Source: Halobellus litoreus
GTDB taxonomy: Archaea; Halobacteriota; Halobacteria; Halobacteriales; Haloferacaceae
Assembly: GCF_024464595.1 (NCBI RefSeq)
Contig: NZ_JANHAW010000002.1
Span: 310,001-374,000 of the forward strand
Length of the DNA: 64,000 bases
Direction: 5' to 3'
Shown here: positions 43,115 through 51,379 of the stretch, piece by piece
How positions within the stretch are numbered: the first letter of the stretch is position 1
Layout of the letters: each line of letters opens with the position of its first letter
Program-made: the position numbers and the translations under genes
The notes under the pieces: generated by a model
The model's input: the letters and a program-made list of their open reading frames with translations, nothing else
The model's database searches: none
Told to the model about the DNA's origin: nothing

Positions 43115-44173
43115 TCAGTCGTCCGAGGCGGCTTCCGCGGCCGCCCCGGACTCCTTCTCTTCGGCGAGCCGCGAGGCGACGTCGGTGATGAGGTCCTCCT
43201 GCCCGCCGACGACCTCCATCTCGCCCAGTTTGACCAGGATCTCGCGGGGGTCGATGTCGTACTTCTCGCCCGCGCGCCGGGTGTGTCGGAGGAACGACGA
43301 GTAGACGCCGGCGTAGCCGAGCATCAGCGAGTCGTTGTCGAGCTCCGGCATCTCGTCGTCGTCGATCATCGGGACGAGGACGTCCTCGGCGGCGTCCATC
43401 ACGCCGAAGAAGTCCGGGTTGATGTCGTAGCCGGCCTTCTCCAGGACCCCGACGAGGACTTCGATTTGCGCGTTGCCCGACCCGGCACCGAGGCCGCGGA
43501 GGCAGCCGTCGGTCGTCACCGCGCCCTCTTCGAGCGCCGCGAGCGTGTTGCCGATGCCGAGCCCCAGGTTGTTGTGCGCGTGGAAGCCGACGTCGATGGA
43601 GAGTTCGTCGACGAGCAGACTGATGCGGTCCCGGACGTCGTTGGGAAGCAGCGCGCCCGCGGAGTCCATCAGATAGACGGCGTCGGCGCCGTACTCCTCC
43701 ATCAGTTTCGCCTCCTTCAGGATCCGCTCGGGCTCGGCCATATGCGAGAGCATCAGCAGGCCGTTCGCCTCCAGGCCGCGGTCCTTGACGTAGCCGAAGT
43801 GGTCCTCGGAGATGTCGGCCTCGGTGACGTGGGTCGCGATCCGACAGATGTCCGCCCCGTGGTCGACGGCCATATCGAGTTCCTCGACCGTTCCGATGCC
43901 CGGGAGCAGGAGTACCGAGAGTTCGGTGTCGGTGAGTTCGGGCACGACGGCGTCGAGGTACTCCTCGGTCGTGGCCGCCGAGAAGCCGTAGTTGATCGAG
44001 GAGCCGCCCATCCCGTCGCCGTGTGAGACCTCGACGACGTCCATGTCAGCGGCGTCGAGGGCCGCCGCGACGTCGGCCATCTCCGCGGGGGTGAACTGGT
44101 GGTCGACGGCGTGCATCCCGTCGCGGAGCGTCATATCGACCAGCCGGACGTCCGAATCAGTCATCGCTGACAC
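43115..44173 (-). CDS. 4-hydroxy-2-oxovalerate aldolase
   Basis: 352-residue DRE-TIM metallolyase (DmpG/MhpE/XylK family) that splits 4-hydroxy-2-oxovalerate into pyruvate and acetaldehyde. Active-site motif TLRDGMHA is near the N-terminus, metal-binding HAHNNLGLG is near 198-206, and the C-terminal helical domain that docks the dehydrogenase partner is present. It overlaps the upstream acetaldehyde dehydrogenase gene by 17 bases (8 if the second ATG at 44164 is used), fitting the known channeling complex of these two enzymes. Confidence 0.9.
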   Translation of the reverse strand: MSAMTDSDVRLVDMTLRDGMHAVDHQFTPAEMADVAAALDAADMDVVEVSHGDGMGGSSINYGFSAATTEEYLDAVVPELTDTELSVLLLPGIGTVEELDMAVDHGADICRIATHVTEADISEDHFGYVKDRGLEANGLLMLSHMAEPERILKEAKLMEEYGADAVYLMDSAGALLPNDVRDRISLLVDELSIDVGFHAHNNLGLGIGNTLAALEEGAVTTDGCLRGLGAGSGNAQIEVLVGVLEKAGYDINPDFFGVMDAAEDVLVPMIDDDEMPELDNDSLMLGYAGVYSSFLRHTRRAGEKYDIDPREILVKLGEMEVVGGQEDLITDVASRLAEEKESGAAAEAASDD

Positions 44174-45101
44174 CTCCGATCGCGTCGGCGTCGACTTCGT
44201 GCGTTGCTACCCGTTCGGCCGCTCCGAGTGCTGCGCTTGTCATAATGTCCAGATTGCCCGCATACGGTGGGAGATGCTGCCCCTCGCCCTCGACTTCGAG
44301 CATCGTCGTGAGGATGATCTTGTCTTCGAGGTCGAACGCGACGTCGTCCTGATCTTTCACCGTCGGTTCGAGCGTGACGTCGTACCCGGGGACGTACTCC
44401 CGGACCGCCGATTCGATCCGCGAGACGGAGTCTTTGACCTCGCCGACGTCCGTGTCCTCGTGAACCATCGTGTAGACGGTGTTCCGCATCATGATCGGCG
44501 GCTCCGCCGGGTTCAGCGTGATGATCGCCTTCCCCTCGTCGGCGCCGCCGACCTCCTCCAGGCCGGCCGCCGTCGTCTGCGTGAACTTGTCGATGTTCTG
44601 TCTCGTCCCCGGGCCGGCGCTCTTCGAGGCGATGTGCGAGAGCATTTCGGCATATTTGACGTCCGCGACGCGGTCGACCGCGTGGACGAGCGGAATCGTC
44701 GCCTGTCCCCCGCAGGTGACCATATTGATGTTCTCGTGGCCGCTTTCGACGACGTCGTCGACGTTGACGACCGGGACCGTGTAGGGGCCGATCGCCGCCG
44801 GCGTGAGGTCGACCGCGAACAGGCCGAGGTCCTCGTAGACCGGGGCGTGCTGCTCGTGGATGCCCGCGCTCGTGGCCTCGAAGACGAGGTCGAACTCGTC
44901 GGCGTGCTCTTTGACGCTGTCGATGCCGTCGGTGCCGACACCGACGCCCTCGTCGACGGCCGCCTGGAGCCCCTCCGATTCCTCGACCGGGAAGATGCCG
45001 ATCATCCGCTGGAGATCGATCTCGTCCCCGCGGTCGAGTATCTTGTACATCAGGTCGGTTCCGATGTTACCCGGACCGACGATCGCCGCATCTAACGACA
45101 T
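44157..45101 (-). CDS. Acetaldehyde dehydrogenase (acylating)
   Basis: 314-residue DmpF/MhpF/XylQ-type enzyme that oxidises acetaldehyde to acetyl-CoA with NAD+ and CoA. Rossmann motif VGPGNIGTDLM is at the N-terminus, and catalytic Cys is in NMVTCGGQATIP near residue 131. It forms a channeling complex with the aldolase encoded next. It is first gene of the leftward pair, with a TATA-like box at 45127-45133 and a palindrome (45110-45126) between box and start. Confidence 0.9.
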   Translation of the reverse strand: MSLDAAIVGPGNIGTDLMYKILDRGDEIDLQRMIGIFPVEESEGLQAAVDEGVGVGTDGIDSVKEHADEFDLVFEATSAGIHEQHAPVYEDLGLFAVDLTPAAIGPYTVPVVNVDDVVESGHENINMVTCGGQATIPLVHAVDRVADVKYAEMLSHIASKSAGPGTRQNIDKFTQTTAAGLEEVGGADEGKAIITLNPAEPPIMMRNTVYTMVHEDTDVGEVKDSVSRIESAVREYVPGYDVTLEPTVKDQDDVAFDLEDKIILTTMLEVEGEGQHLPPYAGNLDIMTSAALGAAERVATHEVDADAIGGVSDD

Positions 45102-45109
45102 ACGTTCCG

Positions 45110-45126
45110 GTACGAATCTATCGTAC
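45110..45126. promoter_or_regulatory. 17-bp inverted repeat, candidate operator of the aldolase/dehydrogenase pair
   Basis: GTACGA-ATCTA-TCGTAC, perfect 6-base arms. It lies between the TATA-like box and the ATG at 45101, a repressing position. Confidence 0.42.
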
Positions 45127-45133
45127 TAATAAC
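45127..45133 (-). promoter_or_regulatory. TATA-like box for acetaldehyde dehydrogenase
   Basis: GTTATTA on the minus strand, about 29 bases before the ATG at 45101. Confidence 0.45.
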
Positions 45134-45264
45134 TTCGCTTGGCACTGGTGGGACGCACCGGGTTCCGGCGGCTGGCGGAGCCGAAAGACGGGAGGAGCGA
45201 AGTCGAGACCGACGATCCCGGCGAGGTCGGACGACAGCCGCGGGGAGCCGTCGGGCCGCCCCGC

Positions 45265-46749
45265 TCAGAACAGGTAGTCGCGCGGCTCCCGCTGGACCGA
45301 GGTCCACTTCGTCTCGGTGAACTCGTCGATGATCCACTTGCCGTTGTACCGCCCGAGGCCGGAGTCCTTCACACCGCCGAACGGCACGTGCGGCTCGACG
45401 TTGACCGGCTGGTCGTTGACGTGCATCATCCCGACGTCGATCCGATCGGCCACGTCGCGAGCGTGTCCGCGATCTGCGGAGTGGACGGAGCCGGCGAGGC
45501 CGTACTCGGTGGCGTTCGCGAGTTCGACCGCCTCCTCGTCGTCACCGAACGGGATGATCGGCGCGACGGGGCCGAAGTGCTCGTTACACGCCGCGGCCAT
45601 ATCGTTCGTGACGTCGGTGATGACGGTCGGCTCGACGAACAGGCCGTCGGACTCGCCGCCGGTGAGGAGCGTCCCGCCCTCCTCGACCGTGCGCTCGACG
45701 TAGTCCATCATCTCGTCGCGCTGGGACGCGTTGATGATCGGCCCGATCACGACGTCGTCGTCGGTGGGATCGCCGATCTTCAGCTCGGAAGCGCGCTCGG
45801 CCAGGCGTTCGGCGTACTCGTCGTAGAGAGACTCGTGGACCAGGTGGCGGTTGATCGAGATGCACACCTGTCCCTGGTTCCAGAAGGACCCGAAGACGCC
45901 GGCGTCGACCGCCTGATCGAGGTCGGCGTCTTCGAGGACGACGTGCGGGTTGTTGCCGCCGAGTTCGAGGGCGGGGAAGGCGAAGTGCTCGATGGCGTTC
46001 TCGCCGACGAGTCGACCCGCGCCGGTCGATCCGGTGAACGCGACGACGTCGCAGTCGGGGTGGGCCGCCGTGCGATCGCCCGCGACGGACCCTCGTCCGG
46101 GGACGACGTTGAGCACGCCGTCGGGGAGGCCGGCCTTCTCGAAGAGCCGAGCGAGCAGCAGGCCGCCGGAGATCGTCGACTCCTGGGCGGGCTTGAGCAC
46201 GACGCTGTTCCCGAGTGCGATCGCGGGCGCGACCGCGCGGATCGAGAGCTTCATCGGGACGTTCCACGGCGAGATCACGCCGACGACGCCGACGGGCTCC
46301 TTCCGGATGATGTTCTCCTTGCCGGGGATCTTCGACTGATTGTGACCGCCGGAAGAGCGGAACGCGAAGGACGCGGCGTCGTGGACGAAGGTGACGGTCC
46401 CGCCGTGCTCGATGTCCTGCCGCGGCTTCGCGGCCCCCGTCTCGACGGCGAGGATCTCTCGGATCTCCGCCTCGTACTCGTCGATCAGGTCGGCCGTCCG
46501 GCGGACGACCGCGGCGCGCTCGTCGGGCGTCGTCTCCGCCCACGCCGTCTGTGCGCGGGTCGCCGCCTCGAACGCGCGATCGACGTCCTCCTCGGTCGCG
46601 GCCGGAACCTCAGTAATCGACTCCTGCGTCGTCGGGTTTCGGATGTCGATCCGATCTCGCCCTTCGGGCGTCTCCCAGTCGCCGTCGATGTAGAGTCCGC
46701 CCCAGGGCGCGTCGATCGAGATCTCCTGGTCGTGGTCGGCTTCTTGCAT
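45265..46749 (-). CDS. Aldehyde dehydrogenase, candidate 2-hydroxymuconate semialdehyde dehydrogenase
   Basis: 494-residue ALDH with Asn163 (SPWNVP), Glu262 (LELGGNNP) and Cys296 (NQGQVCIS). The LxLGGNNPxxV and NQGQxC stretches match the benzaldehyde/vanillin-dehydrogenase branch as much as XylG-type enzymes. Position inside the meta-cleavage gene group, next to the decarboxylase-type gene, favours oxidation of the ring-cleavage semialdehyde. Oxidation of an aryl aldehyde is the alternative. It is divergent from the hydratase/decarboxylase copy 2 with a palindromic operator candidate in between. Confidence 0.83.
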   Translation of the reverse strand: MQEADHDQEISIDAPWGGLYIDGDWETPEGRDRIDIRNPTTQESITEVPAATEEDVDRAFEAATRAQTAWAETTPDERAAVVRRTADLIDEYEAEIREILAVETGAAKPRQDIEHGGTVTFVHDAASFAFRSSGGHNQSKIPGKENIIRKEPVGVVGVISPWNVPMKLSIRAVAPAIALGNSVVLKPAQESTISGGLLLARLFEKAGLPDGVLNVVPGRGSVAGDRTAAHPDCDVVAFTGSTGAGRLVGENAIEHFAFPALELGGNNPHVVLEDADLDQAVDAGVFGSFWNQGQVCISINRHLVHESLYDEYAERLAERASELKIGDPTDDDVVIGPIINASQRDEMMDYVERTVEEGGTLLTGGESDGLFVEPTVITDVTNDMAAACNEHFGPVAPIIPFGDDEEAVELANATEYGLAGSVHSADRGHARDVADRIDVGMMHVNDQPVNVEPHVPFGGVKDSGLGRYNGKWIIDEFTETKWTSVQREPRDYLF

Positions 46750-46774
46750 ACGTCGTGGACAACGATCGCAACGA

Positions 46775-46782
46775 GTAAAATG
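46775..46782 (-). promoter_or_regulatory. TATA-like box for the semialdehyde dehydrogenase
   Basis: CATTTTAC on the minus strand, centred about 29 bases before the ATG at 46749. Confidence 0.45.
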
Positions 46783-46827
46783 ATGTCGACCCCGGAACCG
46801 CTTGTGAAATTAAATAGACCGCGTGTA

Positions 46828-46847
46828 TGTAACTTAATTCAGTTACA
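46828..46847. promoter_or_regulatory. 20-bp inverted repeat, candidate operator
   Basis: TGTAACT-N6-AGTTACA with perfect 7-base arms and an AT-only-but-one spacer. It is midway in the 171-base divergent region between the semialdehyde dehydrogenase and the hydratase/decarboxylase. It is the longest-armed palindrome in the catabolic block apart from those at 14673 and 49772. Confidence 0.45.
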
Positions 46848-46883
46848 CTGACCTCGCAGTCGCGGTCGAAAATCCGCCTGTCG

Positions 46884-46893
46884 AAAGTATAAT
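46884..46893 (+). promoter_or_regulatory. TATA-like box for hydratase/decarboxylase copy 2
   Basis: AAAGTATAAT centred about 31 bases before the ATG at 46921. A GGAG lies 4-7 bases before the ATG. Confidence 0.5.
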
Positions 46894-46920
46894 GAGCGCA
46901 CCGGCGAACCGTAGGAGTGT

Positions 46921-47706
46921 ATGCCACTCAGCCAGGACGAGGTCGACCGCCTCGCGACGAAACTCCACGAGGCCTACGACGAGAAGGAACCGATCGAACC
47001 GCTGACCGACGACGTCGAGTTCTCCACTGAGGACGCCTACCGTATCCAGTTCGAGGTGTTCGATCGACTCAGCGCGGGCGGCCGCGACGACGTCGTGGGC
47101 CACAAACTCGGTCTCGTCAGCGAGGCGAAGCAGGAGCAACTGGGCATTCCGGAGCCGATCTTCGGCTACGTCGCCCACGAGACGGTACTCGAGAACGAGC
47201 CCGTCCCGACCGACGAGATGATCGCCCCGCGGATCGAGGCCGAGATCGGGTTCATCCTCGACGAGGATCTGACGGCCCCGGTCTCGACGATGGACGTCCT
47301 CACGGCGACGCGGGCAGTCGTCCCCGTGGTCGAGATCCTCGAGAGCCGGTATCAGGGCTGGTCGATCCCCTCCGCCCAGGACGTCATCGCGGATCTCACC
47401 TCCGCCGGCAAGGTCATCGTCGGCGAGCAGTACCGCGACGTGACGGACGTCGACCTGAAGATGGAGAGCGTCGCCGTGTCGGTGAACGGCGAGGTCGAAG
47501 CCACCGGTATCGGCGGCGACATTATGGGGAATCCCGCTCGACCCGTCGCCTGGCTCGCAGACCGACTGGCCGACGTCGACGACGGCCTCCGCGAGGGCGA
47601 ACTCGTAATGAGCGGCGGTATCTCGGCCGCCATCGACATCGAACCCGGCGACGTCTACACCGTCGAGTTCGCGAATCTCGGTACGATGGAAATCCGCGCG
47701 GATTAG
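46921..47706 (+). CDS. 2-oxopent-4-enoate hydratase / 4-oxalocrotonate decarboxylase family (copy 2)
   Basis: 261-residue paralogue of the gene at 41714, with the same RIEAEIGFIL metal motif, VGHKLGLVS and VVPVVEILESRYQ. Differences around the active site (IPEPIFGYV against VDEPDYGRL in copy 1) suggest a different substrate. Because it is divergently paired with the semialdehyde dehydrogenase, it is the better candidate for 4-oxalocrotonate decarboxylase, leaving the hydratase role to copy 1. This split is inference. Confidence 0.8.
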   Translation: MPLSQDEVDRLATKLHEAYDEKEPIEPLTDDVEFSTEDAYRIQFEVFDRLSAGGRDDVVGHKLGLVSEAKQEQLGIPEPIFGYVAHETVLENEPVPTDEMIAPRIEAEIGFILDEDLTAPVSTMDVLTATRAVVPVVEILESRYQGWSIPSAQDVIADLTSAGKVIVGEQYRDVTDVDLKMESVAVSVNGEVEATGIGGDIMGNPARPVAWLADRLADVDDGLREGELVMSGGISAAIDIEPGDVYTVEFANLGTMEIRAD

Positions 47707-47721
47707 CGCGTCGACCCAGAC

Positions 47722-47738
47722 GTTTTCCAGCTGAAAAC
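47722..47738. repeat. Inverted repeat after hydratase/decarboxylase copy 2, possible terminator
   Basis: GTTTTC-CAGCT-GAAAAC, followed at 47744-47757 by TTTTC-TCCG-GAAAA. Either could form a weak terminator hairpin for the convergent genes. The half-site TTTTC/GAAAA also resembles the palindrome at the nearby IclR gene (49772-49790). Confidence 0.35.
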
Positions 47739-47937
47739 TCTGCTTTTCTCCGGAAAACGGGCTATAGAACCCGTATAACGTCAATATTCGGAGCACACCC
47801 ACTCGTAGATAACATATGTACGCCTGTTTTCTGTCTCCGTGCAGTTCCCGCCTCAAGCGTCGTTTCGGCCCGTCGTTCTGTGTGTGAAAACCGGCTGGGT
47901 TCGTCGAGGCGGGAGTTGTGGTTTCTGACGTAGATCC

Positions 47938-48915
47938 CTAGGAGATCAGGGAGTAGAGATTACCGGCGAAGATATTCTCCCGGGTGTCGCCGTCGACGTC
48001 CATCCGGTCGACGGCGTCTATGGTGTACTCGACGGTCTGCCGGCCCCGCTCGGGGCTGAAGGGGTAGTCGGTCCCGAAGACGACGTTGCCGTCGTCGAAG
48101 AACGACTCCGCGCATTCGAGCGCAGGTGTCGAGCCGGAGACGGCCGTGTCGGCGTTGAACTTCTTGAAGTACTCCTCGGCGGGCTTCGACAGTTCGGCGG
48201 CGTGTTCGTGGTACCCCTGATAGTTCTCGGGATAGGTCATCCGCTGCTCGTAGAACATTTCGATCCGACGACCGTAGAACGGAACCATCCCGCCGCCGTG
48301 GTGGGAGACGATCTCCAGGTCGGGGTACTCCTCCATCACTCCCCCGAAGACCAGTCGCGACAGCGCGAGCGTCGTGTCGAACGGCCAGCCGAACAGCCGG
48401 TGTTCCATGTACTCGGAGGCCCAGTCGTACCACTCCCAGAGTTGCGGGTGCATCCACAGCGGGGTGTCCGTGTCCTCCGCGCGCTCGAAGAGCGGCCAGA
48501 ACCGATCGTCGTCGAGCGGCCGGCCGTCGATGTTCGAGAAGATCTGGACGCCGGCCATATCGAGCTCGTCGACGCACCGGTCGAACTCCGCGAGGAACTC
48601 CTCGCTCACCGTCGGAATCGTCCCGACCGGGATGAAGTCGTCCGGGTGTTCGTCCGCAAGGCGACGGATCTCGTCGTTGGCTAGGCGGGTGATGTCCAGC
48701 GCGAGGTCGTGGTCCATCCCCTGGAACATCGTCGGCAGCGCGAGCGTGATGACCTGCTTGTCGACGCCGTAGTCGGCCATATCCTGCTTCCGTTGGTCGT
48801 GGTCCCAGAGGAACTCCGGCCGGCCGGAGAGGCCCTGAAAGCCGAACTTCTCCGTGAGGTCCTCGAAGAAGCCTTCCGTCAGCACGTGCGTGTAGCCATC
48901 GACGATTTCCGGCAT
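47938..48915 (-). CDS. Amidohydrolase 2 (ACMSD-type) family protein, putative aromatic acid decarboxylase (copy 2)
   Basis: 325-residue paralogue of the gene at 20360; both start MPEI(I/V)D and keep the same order of motifs. Visible active-site residues are His10, His156 (WMHPQ), His205 (SHHGGGM) and Asp283 (GTDYPFS). The first ligand of the canonical HxH pair is replaced, here by Tyr8. The family performs metal-dependent decarboxylation or hydrolysis. Located between the meta-cleavage genes and an IclR regulator that reads in the same direction, it is likely part of that regulon. Confidence 0.78.
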   Translation of the reverse strand: MPEIVDGYTHVLTEGFFEDLTEKFGFQGLSGRPEFLWDHDQRKQDMADYGVDKQVITLALPTMFQGMDHDLALDITRLANDEIRRLADEHPDDFIPVGTIPTVSEEFLAEFDRCVDELDMAGVQIFSNIDGRPLDDDRFWPLFERAEDTDTPLWMHPQLWEWYDWASEYMEHRLFGWPFDTTLALSRLVFGGVMEEYPDLEIVSHHGGGMVPFYGRRIEMFYEQRMTYPENYQGYHEHAAELSKPAEEYFKKFNADTAVSGSTPALECAESFFDDGNVVFGTDYPFSPERGRQTVEYTIDAVDRMDVDGDTRENIFAGNLYSLIS

Positions 48916-48938
48916 ATACGGGTAGTACGCGCGACCGA

Positions 48939-48957
48939 AGTGATAATTGTTCTCACT
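48939..48957. promoter_or_regulatory. Inverted repeat upstream of amidohydrolase copy 2
   Basis: AGTGA-N9-TCACT with an AT-rich spacer that overlaps the probable TATA region of the gene starting at 48915. Candidate operator. Confidence 0.3.
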
Positions 48958-48975
48958 ACGTCTCGCAGTCTCGCC

Positions 48976-49743
48976 TCACTGCCGGGCGTACTTGATGTCG
49001 AGGGCGAGTTCGTGCGCGGTGCTCTCGACCTCGGCGGTGATGTCGTCGTCGAAGCCGGCGTTACCCAGCCGCTTCGTCGGCGCGGAGATGCTGATCGCTC
49101 CCAGGACGTCGCCGCCGAGTTTGACGGGCGCGCCGATGCAGGTGAGTCCCTCGGTCCGCTCCTCGTCGTCGGTCGCGTACCCCCGCTCGCGGATCGTTTC
49201 CAGCTCCTCGAACAGCTCCTCGCGGTCGGTGATCGTGTTCTCGGTCGCCTCCGGCAACCCCCACTCGTCGACGATCGACTCGACGCGGTCGCGAGGGAGC
49301 GACGCGAGAATCGCCTTTCCGATCCCGATGTTGTGCAGTCGGAGCCGGTAGCCGACGTGCGTGTCGAGGTGGACCGCGTAGTTCCCGCGCGACTGGTACA
49401 GATACACCGCCCGTCCGCCCTCCTCGGTCGCGAGGTTCGCGAGCATTCCCGTGTCGCTGGCCAACTGGTCGATCTTCGACCGGCCGTACTGGTACAGCGG
49501 GGACCGACTCCGAACGTGGCCGCCGAGCGAGAGGAACTTCAGACTGAGCGAGTACTCGTCGCCCTCTTTCTCGACGTAGCCGTGCTCTCGAAGCGTGCTG
49601 AGGTGGTTGTGGATGCCGCTCTTGCTCATCTCCAGCCGGTCTTCGAGTTCGTTGAGCCGGAATCCGTCGTCGGTGTCGAGCGTTTCGATCAACCGCAGCG
49701 TCTTTTCGCTCGTCCGAACGGGGTGGTTGGCCTTCTTCGTCAT
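48976..49743 (-). CDS. IclR-family transcriptional regulator
   Basis: 255-residue IclR protein: winged HTH (about 10-65, EDRLEMSKSGIHNHLSTL) and effector domain from about 80 (IGIGKAILASLPRDRV, VLGAISISAPTKRL). It is the third of its family here and the closest regulator to the meta-cleavage genes. ATG 49743 is selected because similarity begins there; nine further codons are open. A 19-base palindrome 29-47 bases upstream may serve autoregulation. Confidence 0.87.
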   Translation of the reverse strand: MTKKANHPVRTSEKTLRLIETLDTDDGFRLNELEDRLEMSKSGIHNHLSTLREHGYVEKEGDEYSLSLKFLSLGGHVRSRSPLYQYGRSKIDQLASDTGMLANLATEEGGRAVYLYQSRGNYAVHLDTHVGYRLRLHNIGIGKAILASLPRDRVESIVDEWGLPEATENTITDREELFEELETIRERGYATDDEERTEGLTCIGAPVKLGGDVLGAISISAPTKRLGNAGFDDDITAEVESTAHELALDIKYARQ

Positions 49744-49771
49744 ACGTATCCGATGCGGCCCGAGACACATA

Positions 49772-49790
49772 CATTTTCTGTGTGAAAATG
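49772..49790. promoter_or_regulatory. 19-bp inverted repeat, candidate IclR operator
   Basis: CATTTTC-TGTGT-GAAAATG, perfect 7-base arms, 29-47 bases upstream of the IclR start, at or just beyond the TATA position. A degenerate relative containing CTGTGTGTGAAAA is at 47879-47891. Confidence 0.45.
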
Positions 49791-49922
49791 AATTATTCTA
49801 GTAGGTATAACAATAGTACTTAAATTGTTTAGTTCGAATTGATGCGAGTACAAATTGGTTTAAACGTTTGATAAACAACTTTTGCGGTATCTCGGCCCCT
49901 GTCAAAATTTTTATTACAATCG

Positions 49923-49939
49923 TAGTTAAATTCTAACTA
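49923..49939. promoter_or_regulatory. 17-bp inverted repeat upstream of glutamate dehydrogenase
   Basis: TAGTTA-AATTC-TAACTA, perfect 6-base arms in AT-rich DNA about 90 bases before the GDH start. It may bind a nitrogen or catabolic regulator; the base composition makes chance occurrence possible. Confidence 0.3.
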
Positions 49940-49999
49940 GAATATTTGAGACAATCTGGACTCCCGTCCGCCGGTCGGCGCGAAGACACTTCGGTAGTC

Positions 50000-50008
50000 C
50001 TTAAATTC
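50000..50008 (+). promoter_or_regulatory. TATA-like box for glutamate dehydrogenase
   Basis: CTTAAATTC centred 26 bases before the ATG at 50030. It selects that start over a longer upstream frame. Confidence 0.6.
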
Positions 50009-50029
50009 CCCCCGATTGAACTCCTCGAT

Positions 50030-51280
50030 ATGTCCGAACCGAACCCCTTCGAAAGCCTCCAAGAGCAGGTCGACGACGCCGCGGCGTATCTCGATATCGA
50101 CGACGACGTCATCACTCGCCTGAAACACCCGGAACGCGTTCTCGAAGCGAATTTGACGGTCGAACTCGACGACGGCTCGCTCCAACGGTTCACGGGATTC
50201 CGATCACAGTTCAACGGCGATCGGGGGCCGTACAAGGGCGGAATTCGGTACCATCCGGAGGTCTCCAGAGACGAGGTCAAGGCGCTCTCGGGATGGATGG
50301 CGTACAAGTGCGCGATCGTCGATATCCCCTTCGGCGGTGGCAAGGGCGGAATCGTCGTCGACCCCGACGAGTACTCCGAGGCGGAGCTCGAACGACTGAC
50401 GCGGGCGTTCGCGGCCGAGTTGCGTCCGCTGGTCGGCCCCGACCGCGACATCCCCGCACCGGACGTGAACACGGGGCAGCGGGAGATGAACTGGTTCAAA
50501 GACACCTACGAGACGCTCGAACGGACGACCGCGCCGGGAGTCATCACCGGCAAGGCGATCAGTTCCGGCGGGAGCGCAGGTCGCGTGGAGGCCACCGGCC
50601 GCTCGACGATGCTCGCCGCCCGGGAGGCGTTCGACTACCTCGACCGGGACCTTGCGGACGCGACGGTCGCCGTGCAGGGGTACGGAAACGCGGGCTCGAT
50701 CGCTGCGAAACTCATCGAGGACAGCGGGGCGACCGTCGTCGCCGTCTCCGACTCGTCCGGCGGCATCTACGACCCCGACGGACTGGACGCGCGGGCAGTC
50801 AAGACGTTCAAGAACGAGACCGGGAGCGTCACGGGCTATGCGGACGCCCAGGAACTGACCAACGAGGAACTCCTCACGCTCGACGTCGACCTCCTCGTCC
50901 CGGCAGCGCTGGAGAACGCCATCGACGGCGACCTGGCCAAAGAGGTCGCCGCCGAGGTCATCGTCGAGGCCGCGAACGGTCCCCTCACCCCGCGCGCGGA
51001 CGACGTCCTCACCGAACGCGACGTCTACGTCGTTCCCGACATCCTCGCCAACGCCGGCGGCGTCACCGTCTCGTACTTCGAGTGGGTGCAGAACCGCCAG
51101 CGCTTCGCCTGGACCGAAGCGCGCGTGAACGACGAACTCGAATCGGTGATCACCGACGCGTTCGACGACCTGGTCGCCGCGTACGAGGACAACGAGTTGC
51201 CGAACTTCCGGACGGCGGCGTACGTCGTCGCGACCCGCCGCATCGTCGACTCGTACCTCGAAGGCGGGAACTGGCCGTAG
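50030..51280 (+). CDS. Glutamate dehydrogenase
   Basis: 416-residue Glu/Leu/Phe/Val-family dehydrogenase that interconverts glutamate with 2-oxoglutarate and ammonia. Substrate-binding [12 protein letters not shown] is near 68-79, catalytic Lys105 is in PFGGGKGG, and the Rossmann motif [11 protein letters not shown] is near 218. The C-terminal NxxGV motif ([15 protein letters not shown]) is present. Length is normal for the hexameric enzyme. The upstream AT-rich region (49,744-50,029) holds its promoter. NAD or NADP preference cannot be settled by eye. It appears unlinked to the catabolic genes. Confidence 0.92.
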   Translation: MSEPNPFESLQEQVDDAAAYLDIDDDVITRLKHPERVLEANLTVELDDGSLQRFTGFRSQFNGDRGPYKGGIRYHPEVSRDEVKALSGWMAYKCAIVDIPFGGGKGGIVVDPDEYSEAELERLTRAFAAELRPLVGPDRDIPAPDVNTGQREMNWFKDTYETLERTTAPGVITGKAISSGGSAGRVEATGRSTMLAAREAFDYLDRDLADATVAVQGYGNAGSIAAKLIEDSGATVVAVSDSSGGIYDPDGLDARAVKTFKNETGSVTGYADAQELTNEELLTLDVDLLVPAALENAIDGDLAKEVAAEVIVEAANGPLTPRADDVLTERDVYVVPDILANAGGVTVSYFEWVQNRQRFAWTEARVNDELESVITDAFDDLVAAYEDNELPNFRTAAYVVATRRIVDSYLEGGNWP

Positions 51281-51379
51281 TCTCGCCGGGTCACGGTGAT
51301 CGGGCCCGATCGCGCCGATCGAACGACGGTCGTCTCCGACCCGAGCGATTCAAGTCGGTTCCGGGCGGGGATGCATACA

